64,000 nucleotides of DNA from the NCBI GenBank assembly GCA_963772065.1, contig CAVYVZ010000008.1, forward strand, positions 124,001 through 188,000. The letters run 5' to 3'. The DNA is from CAVYVZ01 sp963772065. Lineage in GTDB: Bacteria; Acidobacteriota; Vicinamibacteria; Vicinamibacterales; UBA2999. Shown piece by piece: positions 38,187-46,371 of this stretch. Made by a program: the position numbers and the translations under genes. The notes beneath the pieces are model-generated. The model was given only the letters and a program-made list of their open reading frames with translations, searched no databases and was not told the origin of the DNA. The stretch's first letter is position 1. Every line of letters begins with the position of its first letter.

Positions 38187-38270
38187 TCAAACTCTGCGTC
38201 TGTAGAAGAATCCGCCGCCGCCGAGTAGCAGCACCACGACGAGGACGATGAGCAAAGTGGTGGTGTCCAT
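38187..38270 (-). CDS. 27-residue single-helix membrane peptide
   Basis: The frame encodes one hydrophobic helix (TTTLLIVLVVVLLLGGGGFF) with a short polar start and a basic tail (YRRRV), so it is an inner-membrane miniprotein with the C-terminus inside. GGAGAG lies six bases before the ATG. Similar peptides with a helix ending in GGGG/GGFY and a basic tail are widespread as unnamed small proteins. It is shorter than most gene callers accept. Role unknown. Confidence 0.6.
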   Translation of the reverse strand: MDTTTLLIVLVVVLLLGGGGFFYRRRV

Positions 38271-38700
<430 letters not shown>

Positions 38701-38714
38701 ACGGAATCAGCAGT

Positions 38715-39476
38715 CTAGCGTACCTGCACCCCCGCCACCAGAGGCAGCTCCTCCACGTACTTCAGCGCGTCGTGCGACGTCATGTCGGGCTGCAGCGGCG
38801 TGATCGAGATGTAGCCGTCGCGCACGGCCTGGTAGTCCGACCGGTCGTGCGGCTCCCAGTCGTCCTGCCCCTCCTCGATCCAGTAATACGGCTGACCGCG
38901 CGGGTCGATGCGCTCGGTGACCACGGTGATGTGGTTGCGCTTCGCCTGCACGGTCACGCGGAAGCCCTTGTTCGCACCCTGCGGCGTGTTGATGTTCAGC
39001 AGCGTGAACTTCGGCATGCCTCGCAGCAGCACGGCCTGCGCCACGGCAGCGGCGGCCTGCGCCGATGGCCCGAACTCGTAGCCGTTGTCGCGCCGCTTCT
39101 GCGTCGACACGGCAATGCTCGGGATTCCGAGCAGCGCGCCTTCGAGCGCCGCCGCTACGGTGCCCGAGTACGTCACGTCGTCGCCGAGATTCCATCCCTT
39201 GTTGATCCCCGACACGATCAGATCGGGCTTGTTCTTGAGGACGTGCGTGATTGCGATGTTCACGCAATCGGTCGGCGTGCCGTCGACCGCGAACACGCCG
39301 GGATGCACTGTTTCCACGCGGAGCGGACGCCGGAGCGTGAGCGCGTGACCGATGGCGCTGGCCTCCTGAATCGGTGCGACGACGGTGATGTCGCCAAACG
39401 GTTTCAAGACGTCGGCGAGCGCACGGATACCGTCGGAATGCACGCCGTCGTCATTGGTCACGAGAATTCGGGTCAT
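38715..39476 (-). CDS. surE: 5'/3'-nucleotidase SurE
   Basis: Typical SurE of 253 residues. It opens with RILVTNDDGVHSDGI, which holds the metal-binding NDDG, followed by VVAPIQEASAIGHALT, GTPTDCVNIA and the LIVSGINKGWNLGDDVTYSGTVAAA block, a hallmark of the family. The enzyme removes phosphate from nucleoside monophosphates with a divalent metal in the cytosol. It lies on the same strand as the MFS gene (58-base gap) and just upstream of tRNA-Pro. Confidence 0.95.
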   Translation of the reverse strand: MTRILVTNDDGVHSDGIRALADVLKPFGDITVVAPIQEASAIGHALTLRRPLRVETVHPGVFAVDGTPTDCVNIAITHVLKNKPDLIVSGINKGWNLGDDVTYSGTVAAALEGALLGIPSIAVSTQKRRDNGYEFGPSAQAAAAVAQAVLLRGMPKFTLLNINTPQGANKGFRVTVQAKRNHITVVTERIDPRGQPYYWIEEGQDDWEPHDRSDYQAVRDGYISITPLQPDMTSHDALKYVEELPLVAGVQVR

Positions 39477-39534
39477 GGGAATTTATGAGTATATCAGCCC
39501 GCCTCCGCTAAAGCTTCGGCGCGGCGAGCTGTCT

Positions 39535-40720
39535 CTACTCTTTATCGGTTCGCACGAGGAGGAGCAGCACAGCAGCGACGGCCGCGAGCGCGGCACCGGT
39601 GCTGAAAGCGACGGCGTGGCCGAAGCGCTCGTAGAGCAGGCCGAAGACAATGCTCGCCAGCAGCGCGCCGACGCCGAGCGCCGCGTTGTAGAAACCGAAG
39701 GCCGTGCCTCGTTGATCTGGGGGCGCCAGATCTGCGACGAGTGCTTTTTCCGTACCTTCCGCGAGGCCGAAGTACCACGCCGTACAACATGAACCATGCG
39801 ACGAGCCATGCGGCGGACTCCACGGTGGCGAATCCCAGGTAGACGACCGCGTAGACGCTCCAGCCGGCGACGATCACGGCTTTCCGGCCGACACGATCCG
39901 AAAGGCCGCCGCCGTACGTCGACAACGATGCCTTCACGACGTGCAGCGACGACCACAGGAGCGGCAGATACGCGTCGTTGCCGAGCGCGCTCGAAAGGCG
40001 CAGGAGCAGAAACGCGTCCGCCGAGTTGCCCAGACTGAACACGAGGATTATGGAGAGGACGGCCCACAGCCGCGGAGGCAACCCCGGGGCGATTTCTGAT
40101 TTTTGATTCTTGATTTGCGATTTATGACTTGGGGTTCGCGATTCCGGGCTAGCGGGCGCTTGCTCGGGGACTTTGAAGAGCATCCAGACGGCGAGCGCGC
40201 CAGGGATGATTGTCAGCGCGAAGAGCGTGCGGTACTGGCCTGGCCACCCGAGCAGAAAGGCTGCTGCGATCAGCGGCCCGATCACCGCACCCGCGTGATC
40301 CATGGCGCGATGGAATCCGTAGACGCGCCCGCGCGTCGCCGGCGTCGCAAACTCCGCGAGCATGGCGTCACGCGGGGCGCCGCGGATGCCCTTCCCGGTG
40401 CGATCGACGACGCGGATCGCCAGCACCTGCATCCAACTCGACGTGACGCCAATGAACGGGCGCGCGAGCGACGACAAGAGATACCCGGCGATGACGACCG
40501 GCTTGCGACGAGACCAGCGATCGGAGAGGCGGCCGGACGCAATCTTCAGAATGCTATTGACGCCCTCCGCCACGCCCTCGATCACGCCGAGCGAGACGGC
40601 CCCCGCGCCGAGCACCCGCGAGAGGTACACGGGCAGCAGCGGGTAGATCATCTCCGTCGCCGCGTCGGTGAACAGGCTCGCCCACCCGAGCAGCCAGACG
40701 GGGCGCGGAAGATCAGCCAA
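39535..40720 (-). CDS. MFS transporter, frameshifted near the C-terminus
   Basis: Twelve-helix major facilitator. The first half has the family loop GRLSDRWSRRKPVVIAGY and DRTGKGIRGAPRDAMLAE. The second half runs SIILVFSLGNSADAFLLLR and GGLSDRVGRKAVIVAGW. The frame changes near 39785 (one extra G in GTGGTAC), after which YFGLAEGTEKALVADLAPPDQRG and the last helices continue to a stop at 39535. A TTG start at 40720 overlaps the dipeptidase stop; an in-frame ATG at 40774 is the alternative. It is the third gene of the oxidase/dipeptidase operon and may import peptide or amino-acid-like substrates. Confidence 0.82.
40091..40131. repeat. AT-rich short repeat inside the MFS gene
   Basis: About 40 bases of (A)AATC-type units (minus strand AAATCAAG, AATCAAAA, AATCAGAA) interrupt otherwise GC-rich coding sequence. 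They stay in frame and encode a basic SQIKNQKSEI stretch in the central cytosolic loop. Such units are normally intergenic, so this looks like a repeat captured by the gene. Confidence 0.7.
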
Positions 40721-41795
40721 TCGTGTCCTTGAGCAGCCGGTAGAAATTGCGGCCGAGGATCTTGTCGACGGCATCCGCGTTGTAGCCCTTCTTCGTCAGG
40801 CCGCTCGCAATCGTCTCCATGCGCCGGGGATGATTGAGCTCGGCGATGAAGAACGGCCAGCGGAAGCTCGCCGCATTCACCGGACGCAGGCGTGACAGCT
40901 CGTCGATCAGCCTCTGCTTCTGCTCCGGCGTGTCAGGGATCCGGCGGTGCTCGCGATCGCTGCCGATGCCGACGTGCTCCACGCCAGCCACCTTGACCGC
41001 ATGGTCGATGTGCGCCAGGAAGTCGTCGAGCGTGTTGCGCTCCTTGCCGCCGATGTAGGGGTTGATCTGGAAGATGCCGATCACGCCGCCGCGCTCCGCG
41101 AGCGCGCGGAGGGTCTCGTCGGTCTTGTTACGAGGATGCGCGAAGAGCGACTTGCACGCCGAGTGCGTGATGGCGACGGGCTTCTTCGACGTCTTGATCC
41201 CGCCTAGCGTCGTCGCGTCGCCACAATGCGAGAGGTCGACGAGCAGCCCCATGTCGTTCATGCGCGCGACGAGCTCCACGCCGAAGTTGCTCAGGCCGCT
41301 GTTCTGGCGCTCGAGGCATCCATCCCCCACCAGGTTGCGCATGTTGTACGTAAGCTGGATGATCCGAATCCCTTTGTCCCGGAGGTCCTCGAGATTCTTC
41401 AGATCGTCGCCGATCAACGTGACGTTCTGCAGGTAGTAGATGAGACCGATGACGCCGCGCTGGGCGGCTGTGTCGAGATCCTTCGCGGACACCGCGCGCA
41501 TCAGACGATCGGGCATCTGCTTCAACCGCGCCTCGTGCGCCTGCCGCTCCTTCTCCATGTCGGCGTACGCATCCGATGGCGTCTGCAGCGCCGGATTGCC
41601 AAGCGTGATCACGCAGCCGCGCATGCCGCTGGCGCGAATCTCATCGATCAGCCCGGCCTCGTAGTCGAGATTGATCTCGCCAAGAGCATCGATGACCATC
41701 CGCCCGCTGTTGACGCTCTGCGCAGACGCGGAGTCCGCGAACATCAGGCCGGCGCCCGCGGACGCGGCCGCCGCGCAAAATTCTCTGCGGTTCAT
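40713..41795 (-). CDS. Exported membrane-dipeptidase-like (M19) protein
   Basis: A Tat-like leader (NRREFCAAAASAGAGLMFADSASAQ) precedes an M19 barrel: IRIIQLTYNMRNLVGDGCLE near residue 150, LLVDLSHCG near 190, AITHSACKSLFAHPRNKTD near 210 and HVGIGSD near 275. The His in DLSHCG and THSAC are the known zinc ligands. However, the usual N-terminal HxD (as in GHND) is not present; the equivalent place reads VIDALGEINLDYE. It may use other ligands or bind a single metal. Family members cleave dipeptides, including L-D types. It overlaps the FAD gene by one base and the MFS gene by a few bases. Confidence 0.8.
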   Translation of the reverse strand: MNRREFCAAAASAGAGLMFADSASAQSVNSGRMVIDALGEINLDYEAGLIDEIRASGMRGCVITLGNPALQTPSDAYADMEKERQAHEARLKQMPDRLMRAVSAKDLDTAAQRGVIGLIYYLQNVTLIGDDLKNLEDLRDKGIRIIQLTYNMRNLVGDGCLERQNSGLSNFGVELVARMNDMGLLVDLSHCGDATTLGGIKTSKKPVAITHSACKSLFAHPRNKTDETLRALAERGGVIGIFQINPYIGGKERNTLDDFLAHIDHAVKVAGVEHVGIGSDREHRRIPDTPEQKQRLIDELSRLRPVNAASFRWPFFIAELNHPRRMETIASGLTKKGYNADAVDKILGRNFYRLLKDTIG

Positions 41796-42937
41796 CAGTA
41801 CACGCTCCTTTGCGGCGCGGTGCCTCTGGCAACCAGCGCGAACCTGGGCTCGCGCCTCGCGCTCCCCTGCACGAGACCCGCGACGTACTCACCGACGGCC
41901 GGGCCATGCTTGAAGCCATGACCCGAGCCGCCGCCGGCGATCCAGACGTTGTCGAAGTCAGGATGGCGATCGATCAGAAAATCTCCTGTATCGGTGTTCT
42001 CGTACTGGCAGACGCGCGTCTCGGTAATCGGGGCGTTCGCGAGCGCCGGCATCCGTCGGCCGAGCCACGTCCTCGCCATCTCGACGCTTGCCGCGTCAGC
42101 GATCCGATCGCCGCGATCTGGATCGAAGGGCGGACCGTGCCGATCGATTCCCACCTTCACGCCGCGATGCTCGAGATCGGGGATGCCGTAGATGCCGGCC
42201 GCGAAATCGATCCATGCCGGCGTGGATGCCGGACCGTAGCGCGCATCGCCAGGCGGGCTTCCGAAATACATCACGACCTGTCGCGTTGGCCGAATTCGAT
42301 CGCCGAGGAGATCCGGAAAGACGGCGGGAAGCCACGGTCCGCACGCGAAGATGAACGCATCCGCGGCGACCTCGATTCCGGTCGTCGTGCGAACGCTCCG
42401 AATCCGTCCGCCGCCTTTCGGTGCGGCAACCTGGCCTCGCAGCACGCGCATGCCGGAGGACTCGAGATTCGCCGCCAGCGCCTGGACACTGCGGCGGGCC
42501 ATGAGGACGCCGCCGTCAGGTTCAAACAGCGCGACGCCGACGTCATCGGCGCGAATCTGCGGAAAGCGCGCGCGCAGTTCCGCCGGCCCAAGCCGCTCGA
42601 CCGGATAGCCACCGCGGCGGAGCGTGTCGAACGTCGCGGCCGTGTAGGCGTCGTCGCCGGCCAGCCAGAGGACGCCGCAGGGATGGAACAAGGGTGCATC
42701 GCACGCTGGCAGGCGGTCGATCGCGGCGCGCCATTGGGAGAGAGAGGTCCGAGCCCACTGCGAGTAGATCTCGTCGGCGCCGTAGCCGAATCGCACGATC
42801 CGCGATTCGTCGCCGGAGCTGGCCTTCGAGTTCGCGGGGCCGTAGGCGTCCACGAGCGTGACGCCGGCGCCCGAAGCACGTAGATGATGCGCGGTCCACA
42901 CGCCGAAGACACCAGCGCCGACGACGACGATTTCCAT
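41795..42937 (-). CDS. FAD-dependent amine/amino-acid oxidase (DAO/sarcosine-oxidase type)
   Basis: The dinucleotide motif GAGVFG opens the protein, and the DAO fold continues with SGDESRIVRFGYG near residue 42, AFIFACGPW near 192, and the C-terminal FAD segment WIAGGGSGHGFKHGPAVGEYVA. The arrangement resembles monomeric sarcosine/N-methyl-amino-acid oxidases, which oxidise secondary amines or D-amino acids and produce H2O2. A Cys near the GSGHGFK region, the usual covalent FAD site, was not seen. It is the first gene of the operon with the dipeptidase and transporter. Confidence 0.85.
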   Translation of the reverse strand: MEIVVVGAGVFGVWTAHHLRASGAGVTLVDAYGPANSKASSGDESRIVRFGYGADEIYSQWARTSLSQWRAAIDRLPACDAPLFHPCGVLWLAGDDAYTAATFDTLRRGGYPVERLGPAELRARFPQIRADDVGVALFEPDGGVLMARRSVQALAANLESSGMRVLRGQVAAPKGGGRIRSVRTTTGIEVAADAFIFACGPWLPAVFPDLLGDRIRPTRQVVMYFGSPPGDARYGPASTPAWIDFAAGIYGIPDLEHRGVKVGIDRHGPPFDPDRGDRIADAASVEMARTWLGRRMPALANAPITETRVCQYENTDTGDFLIDRHPDFDNVWIAGGGSGHGFKHGPAVGEYVAGLVQGSARREPRFALVARGTAPQRSVY

Positions 42938-42981
42938 GAAAGGCGGCCATTGTAGCCGACCGCCGGTGGCGGCTGAGCTTT

Positions 42982-43023
42982 GGTCAGAGTCGACTCTGAG
43001 TCAGCTCAGAGTCGACTCTGACC
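42982..43023. repeat. 42-bp perfect nested palindrome
   Basis: Two copies of the self-complementary 14-mer CAGAGTCGACTCTG at 42985-42998 and 43007-43020 lie 22 bp apart (about two helical turns). Together with flanking bases they form one perfect palindrome with 19-bp arms and a 4-bp centre (TCAG). It is 47 bp upstream of the radical SAM start and between divergent genes. It is a candidate operator or REP-type element. Confidence 0.75.
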
Positions 43024-43069
43024 TGACTCTGAGAACCTGGGGGCCCTGCTCTGGTACGATCGGGAGGAA

Positions 43070-44195
43070 ATGCCGACGTTGCAGGATGTGCTCACCGCGC
43101 GCACGCGGGAGGCGGCGCCGGAACTGGTCGAGCACATCGACAAGGGGCGCATCCGCTGTTACAGCTGCGGACATCAATGCCCGATCCCGGACGGCGCGGC
43201 CGGCGTGTGCAAGGTGCGCTTCAATGAGCGGCGGCCGCCTCATGGTCCCCTGGGGCTACGTCGGCGGCGTGCAGTGCGACCCGGTCGAGAAGAAGCCGTT
43301 CTTCCACGCCTACCCCGGCGCGCTGGCGTACAGCTTCGGGATGCTCGGCTGCGACCTGCACTGCTGGTACTGCCAGAACTGGGTGACCTCACAGGCGCTC
43401 CGCGATCCGCGCGCGGTGGCGCCGCCGCAGGACACCACGCCCGCGTCGCTCGTCCAGGCGGCTCTCGGCCAAGGCGCGAAGATCGTCGTCTCCACCTACA
43501 ACGAGCCGCTCATCACCTCAGAGTGGGCCGTCGCGATCTTCAAGGAGGCGCGCGAGCAGGGCCTGGTCACGGCGTTCGTCTCGAACGGCAACGGGACGCC
43601 GCAGGTGCTGGAGTACCTGCGCCCCCACATCGATCTGTACAAGGTCGACCTCAAGAGCTTCGACGACCGCCACTACCGCGAGCTTGGCGGCCGGCTGCAG
43701 CCGATCCTCGACACGATCGCGTGGCTGCACCAGGCGGGCGTGTGGCTCGAGATCGTCACGCTGCTGATCCCTGGCTTCAACGACAGCGACGCGGAGGTGC
43801 GCGGCCTCACGCGATTCATCGCCAGCGTATCGCCCGACATCCCGTGGCACGTGACGGCGTTCCACCAGGACTACAAGATGACCGACCCCGCCAACACCAC
43901 CGCCGCGGATCTCACACGCGCGGCGAGCATCGGGCGCGATGCGGGCCTCCGGTTCATCTACGCCGGCAACCTTCCGGGCCGCGTCGGCGACCTCGAAGAC
44001 ACGGCGTGCCCCTCGTGCCACGAAACGCTGATCGCGCGCTACGGGTACCTCATTCGCAGCTACAACCTGACGAAGGAGGGCGCGTGCCCACGCTGCGCCA
44101 CGAAGATCCCCGGCCGCTGGAGCACTGGCTTCGAGGGCCAGCGTACGGCGTTCCCATTCCTGCCGAACGATCGCACACGCCTGTCAGTCTTCTAG
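43070..44195 (+). CDS. amrS: AmmeMemoRadiSam-type radical SAM enzyme (AmrS), frameshifted
   Basis: The N-terminus has a zinc-ribbon-like C-x2-C (CYSCGHQCPI) and the body the radical SAM cluster motif CDLHCWYC. STYNEPLITSEWA and VDLKSFDDRHYRELGG follow, typical of the AmrS/pyruvate-formate-lyase-activase-like branch. A second Cys pair set near the end (CPSCHETL and CPRCATK) resembles the C-terminal zinc element of the family. The frame changes near 43232; removing one base from GCGGCGG gives FNEGGRLMVPWGYVGG. Repaired length is about 375 residues. The AMMECR1 and MEMO partners are not in this window. Confidence 0.88.
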
Positions 44196-44248
44196 CCCCG
44201 GAGCTCGGTTGAATCGACGATTGCCATCGAACCGGCTGGGCCTTGATT

Positions 44249-44311
44249 CACAGGGAGGTCGGGGAGATCAGGGAGAAATTCAAACTCCCTGATCTCCTCG
44301 ATCTCCCTGTG
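44249..44311. repeat. 27-bp inverted repeat (intergenic hairpin)
   Basis: Arms at 44249-44275 and 44285-44311 differ at two of 27 positions, with a 9-base loop (AAATTCAAA). The arms carry CAGGGAG and GGAGATCAGGGAG. It lies between two convergent genes. It can act as a bidirectional terminator by fold, but has no T-tract and more resembles a dispersed repeat. Confidence 0.8.
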
Positions 44312-44348
44312 AAGCCCGGTCCGATGACCGATTCAAGCGAACTCCTGT

Positions 44349-44802
44349 CTAAGCCTGCGCAGCGAGCGCCGAGTCGAGCGCCCGCAGCATCGTCGTCCAG
44401 CCTTCCTCCGTGCGCTTCGCGTAGTCCGCCCAGGCCGGGTGCAATTCATGCGTCAGCGTAACCTCGCATCCATCGGAGGTCGGCTCGATGTCGACCGTCA
44501 CACGGCTGTCATCGGTGACGGGCGCCTTGATCGCCCACGTGAACACGAGACGTCGCGGCCGGTCGATTTCGAGATACGTCCCCACGTGATCGATCTCCTC
44601 GCCCTGCCGGCGCACGAGGAACGAGAAGGAGCCCCCGACGCGCGGGTCGAGCTCCAGTCTGACGATCTCCTCGTCGCGCAACGCAGGTCCGAACATCCAC
44701 GTGCCGATCATCCGGGTGTCGAGAAACGCATCGAAGACGCGCTCCGCGAGAGAATCGGTACCGGCGGCTCACCCGTACGATCGGGTTCGGTGTGGTGCTC
44801 AT
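44349..44802 (-). CDS. AHSA1/SRPBCC-family protein, frameshifted
   Basis: START-like fold of about 150 residues. It begins STTPNPIVRVSRRY and continues in another frame with DSLAERVFDAFLDTRMIGTWM, then GGSFSFLVRRQG, YLEIDRPRRLVFTW and CEVTLTHELHP, the normal AHSA1 course. The frame changes near 44763; one extra C in CC explains it. Its ATG overlaps the ArsR gene stop by four bases, the classic ArsR/AHSA1 pair. Ligand unknown. Confidence 0.82.
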
Positions 44803-45125
44803 CGAGGTAGCCCCTTCTTCCCCGGCGCGTTGCTGGCCTCGCGATCCTGAGCCTGAAGCGCGGCGTCGAGGGCGTCGAGGCGCGACGTCCAAATCGCGCG
44901 ATGAGCGACGATCCAGCGCGCGGCTTCCTCGAGCGGCGCGGGATTGAACGACAGGAAGTGCTCCCGGCCCACGCGCCGCCGGCGCACGAGCTGCGCGCGC
45001 TCGAGGAGCAGAATGTGCTTCGACACCGAGTTGAGCGACATCGCGAACGGCTGCGCGATGTCGGTCACGCGCGCCTCGCCGTTCGAGAGACGATGGAGGA
45101 TCGCCCTCCGTGTGGAATCGGCCAA
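44799..45125 (-). CDS. ArsR-family transcriptional regulator
   Basis: Winged helix: DSTRRAILHRLSNGEARVTDIAQPFAMSLNSVSKHILLLERAQLV, then the wing GREHFLSFNPAPLEEAARWI. No metal-binding Cys motif is seen. It regulates the co-translated AHSA1 protein and probably itself. The frame opens at TTG at 45125, but the usual preceding helix (SxDLDETLLALA) is encoded just upstream without a start codon. A GTG at 45172 could provide it if one base is missing near 45150. It faces moaA, with a perfect inverted repeat in the gap. Confidence 0.85.
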   Translation of the reverse strand: MADSTRRAILHRLSNGEARVTDIAQPFAMSLNSVSKHILLLERAQLVRRRRVGREHFLSFNPAPLEEAARWIVAHRAIWTSRLDALDAALQAQDREASNAPGKKGLPR

Positions 45126-45164
45126 TGCCAGCAGCGTTTCGTCGAGGTCTGTACTGTGTTTTCA

Positions 45165-45188
45165 ATATTCACCTAATGTGGTGAATAT
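45165..45188. promoter_or_regulatory. Probable ArsR operator
   Basis: Perfect 9-bp arms ATATTCACC (45165-45173) and GGTGAATAT (45180-45188) with a 6-base spacer lie between the divergent ArsR and moaA genes. The symmetry and AT-rich ends fit ArsR/SmtB-type sites. The repeat covers the candidate GTG start of ArsR, so binding would block its own expression. An effect on moaA, 43 bases away, is possible. Confidence 0.6.
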
Positions 45189-45230
45189 CATCCAACGGCG
45201 CGGCCGTGTCAAGCCTGATAGGCTGTAGAG

Positions 45231-46247
45231 GTGCTGCGCGATGTGTACCAGCGTCCGCTCGGCAACCTTCGCCTCTCGGTAACCGATCGCTGCAACCTGC
45301 GCTGCAGCTATTGCATGCCCGAGGCGGAGTACGTGTGGCTGCCGCGCGAGGACATCCTGCACTTCGAGGAGATCGAGCGGCTCGTCGACGTGTTCCTCGA
45401 GCTCGGCGTCGACAAGGTCCGCCTCACCGGCGGCGAGCCCCTCCTCCGCCGGGATCTGCCGACGCTCGTCGGGCGCCTCGCCGCGCGCTCTCACATTCGC
45501 GACCTGGCGCTGACAACCAATGCGGTGCTCCTCGAGGAGCACGCGGCTTCGTTGAAGGACGCCGGTCTGCACAGGCTGACCGTCAGCCTCGACACGCTGC
45601 ATCGCGATCGCTTCAAATCCCTGACCCGCTCCGACGAGCTCGAGCGCGTGCTGCGGGGCATCGATGCCGCCGCGCGGCTCTTTCCCGGTTTCAAGATCGA
45701 CACGGTCGTCATTCGCGGTGTCAACGACGACGAGCTGGAGACGCTCCTGGCGTTCGGCCGCGAGCGCGGCGCCGAGGTGCGGTTCATCGAATACATGGAT
45801 GTCGGCGGCGCCACGCACTGGTCGATGGATCGCGTCGTCTCGCGGCAGGAGATGCTCGACCGTCTCGCCCGGCATCATGGCGCGATCGAGCCGATCGTCG
45901 AGCACACCTCCGCGCCCGCGGATCGCTATCGGCTCGGCGACGGCACCGTCTTCGGCATCATCTCGTCGACGACACAGCCGTTCTGTGCCGACTGCGATCG
46001 CAGCCGTCTCACCGCGGATGGGCTGTGGTATCTGTGTCTCTACGCGCGCAATGGCGTCGATCTTCGGAAGGCACTTCGTGGCGGCGCATCGCCCGACGAA
46101 CTCCGTACGCTGATCGAGTCGGTGTGGACCCAACGTGCCGATCGCGGGGCCGAGGATCGCCTGGCTGCGCGCGATCGGAGCCCGCTCATTCCACTGGAAA
46201 CGCTCAGACGAGACCCACATCTCGAAATGCACACGCGGGGCGGATAA
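45231..46247 (+). CDS. moaA: GTP 3',8-cyclase MoaA
   Basis: Radical SAM enzyme of molybdenum cofactor synthesis. The first cluster motif CNLRCSYC is at about residues 20-27, followed by RLTGGEPLLRRDL and SLDTLHRDRF. The second cluster set is CADCDRSRLTADG with a third Cys at YLCLYAR. The protein ends in Gly-Gly, needed for GTP cyclisation. The start is a GTG at 45231. 338 residues is normal. No other moa gene is in the window. Confidence 0.95.
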   Translation: MLRDVYQRPLGNLRLSVTDRCNLRCSYCMPEAEYVWLPREDILHFEEIERLVDVFLELGVDKVRLTGGEPLLRRDLPTLVGRLAARSHIRDLALTTNAVLLEEHAASLKDAGLHRLTVSLDTLHRDRFKSLTRSDELERVLRGIDAAARLFPGFKIDTVVIRGVNDDELETLLAFGRERGAEVRFIEYMDVGGATHWSMDRVVSRQEMLDRLARHHGAIEPIVEHTSAPADRYRLGDGTVFGIISSTTQPFCADCDRSRLTADGLWYLCLYARNGVDLRKALRGGASPDELRTLIESVWTQRADRGAEDRLAARDRSPLIPLETLRRDPHLEMHTRGG

Positions 46248-46371
46248 GCGCGCGTACATGGCGAGGCGGGAGGCCAATCGCATGCCTCCCGTTCGAAACG
46301 GTGGGTAATCTGTTGACCACCAGGGTGGCGGTCAAGCGCGGTTACCCTTCTAAAAGCAACCTCGATGCCAA

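Noticed and set aside
41810..42883. Open frame opposite the FAD oxidase gene
   Set aside because: Arg/Gly/Ala-rich composition without motifs, and the oxidase on the other strand is complete.
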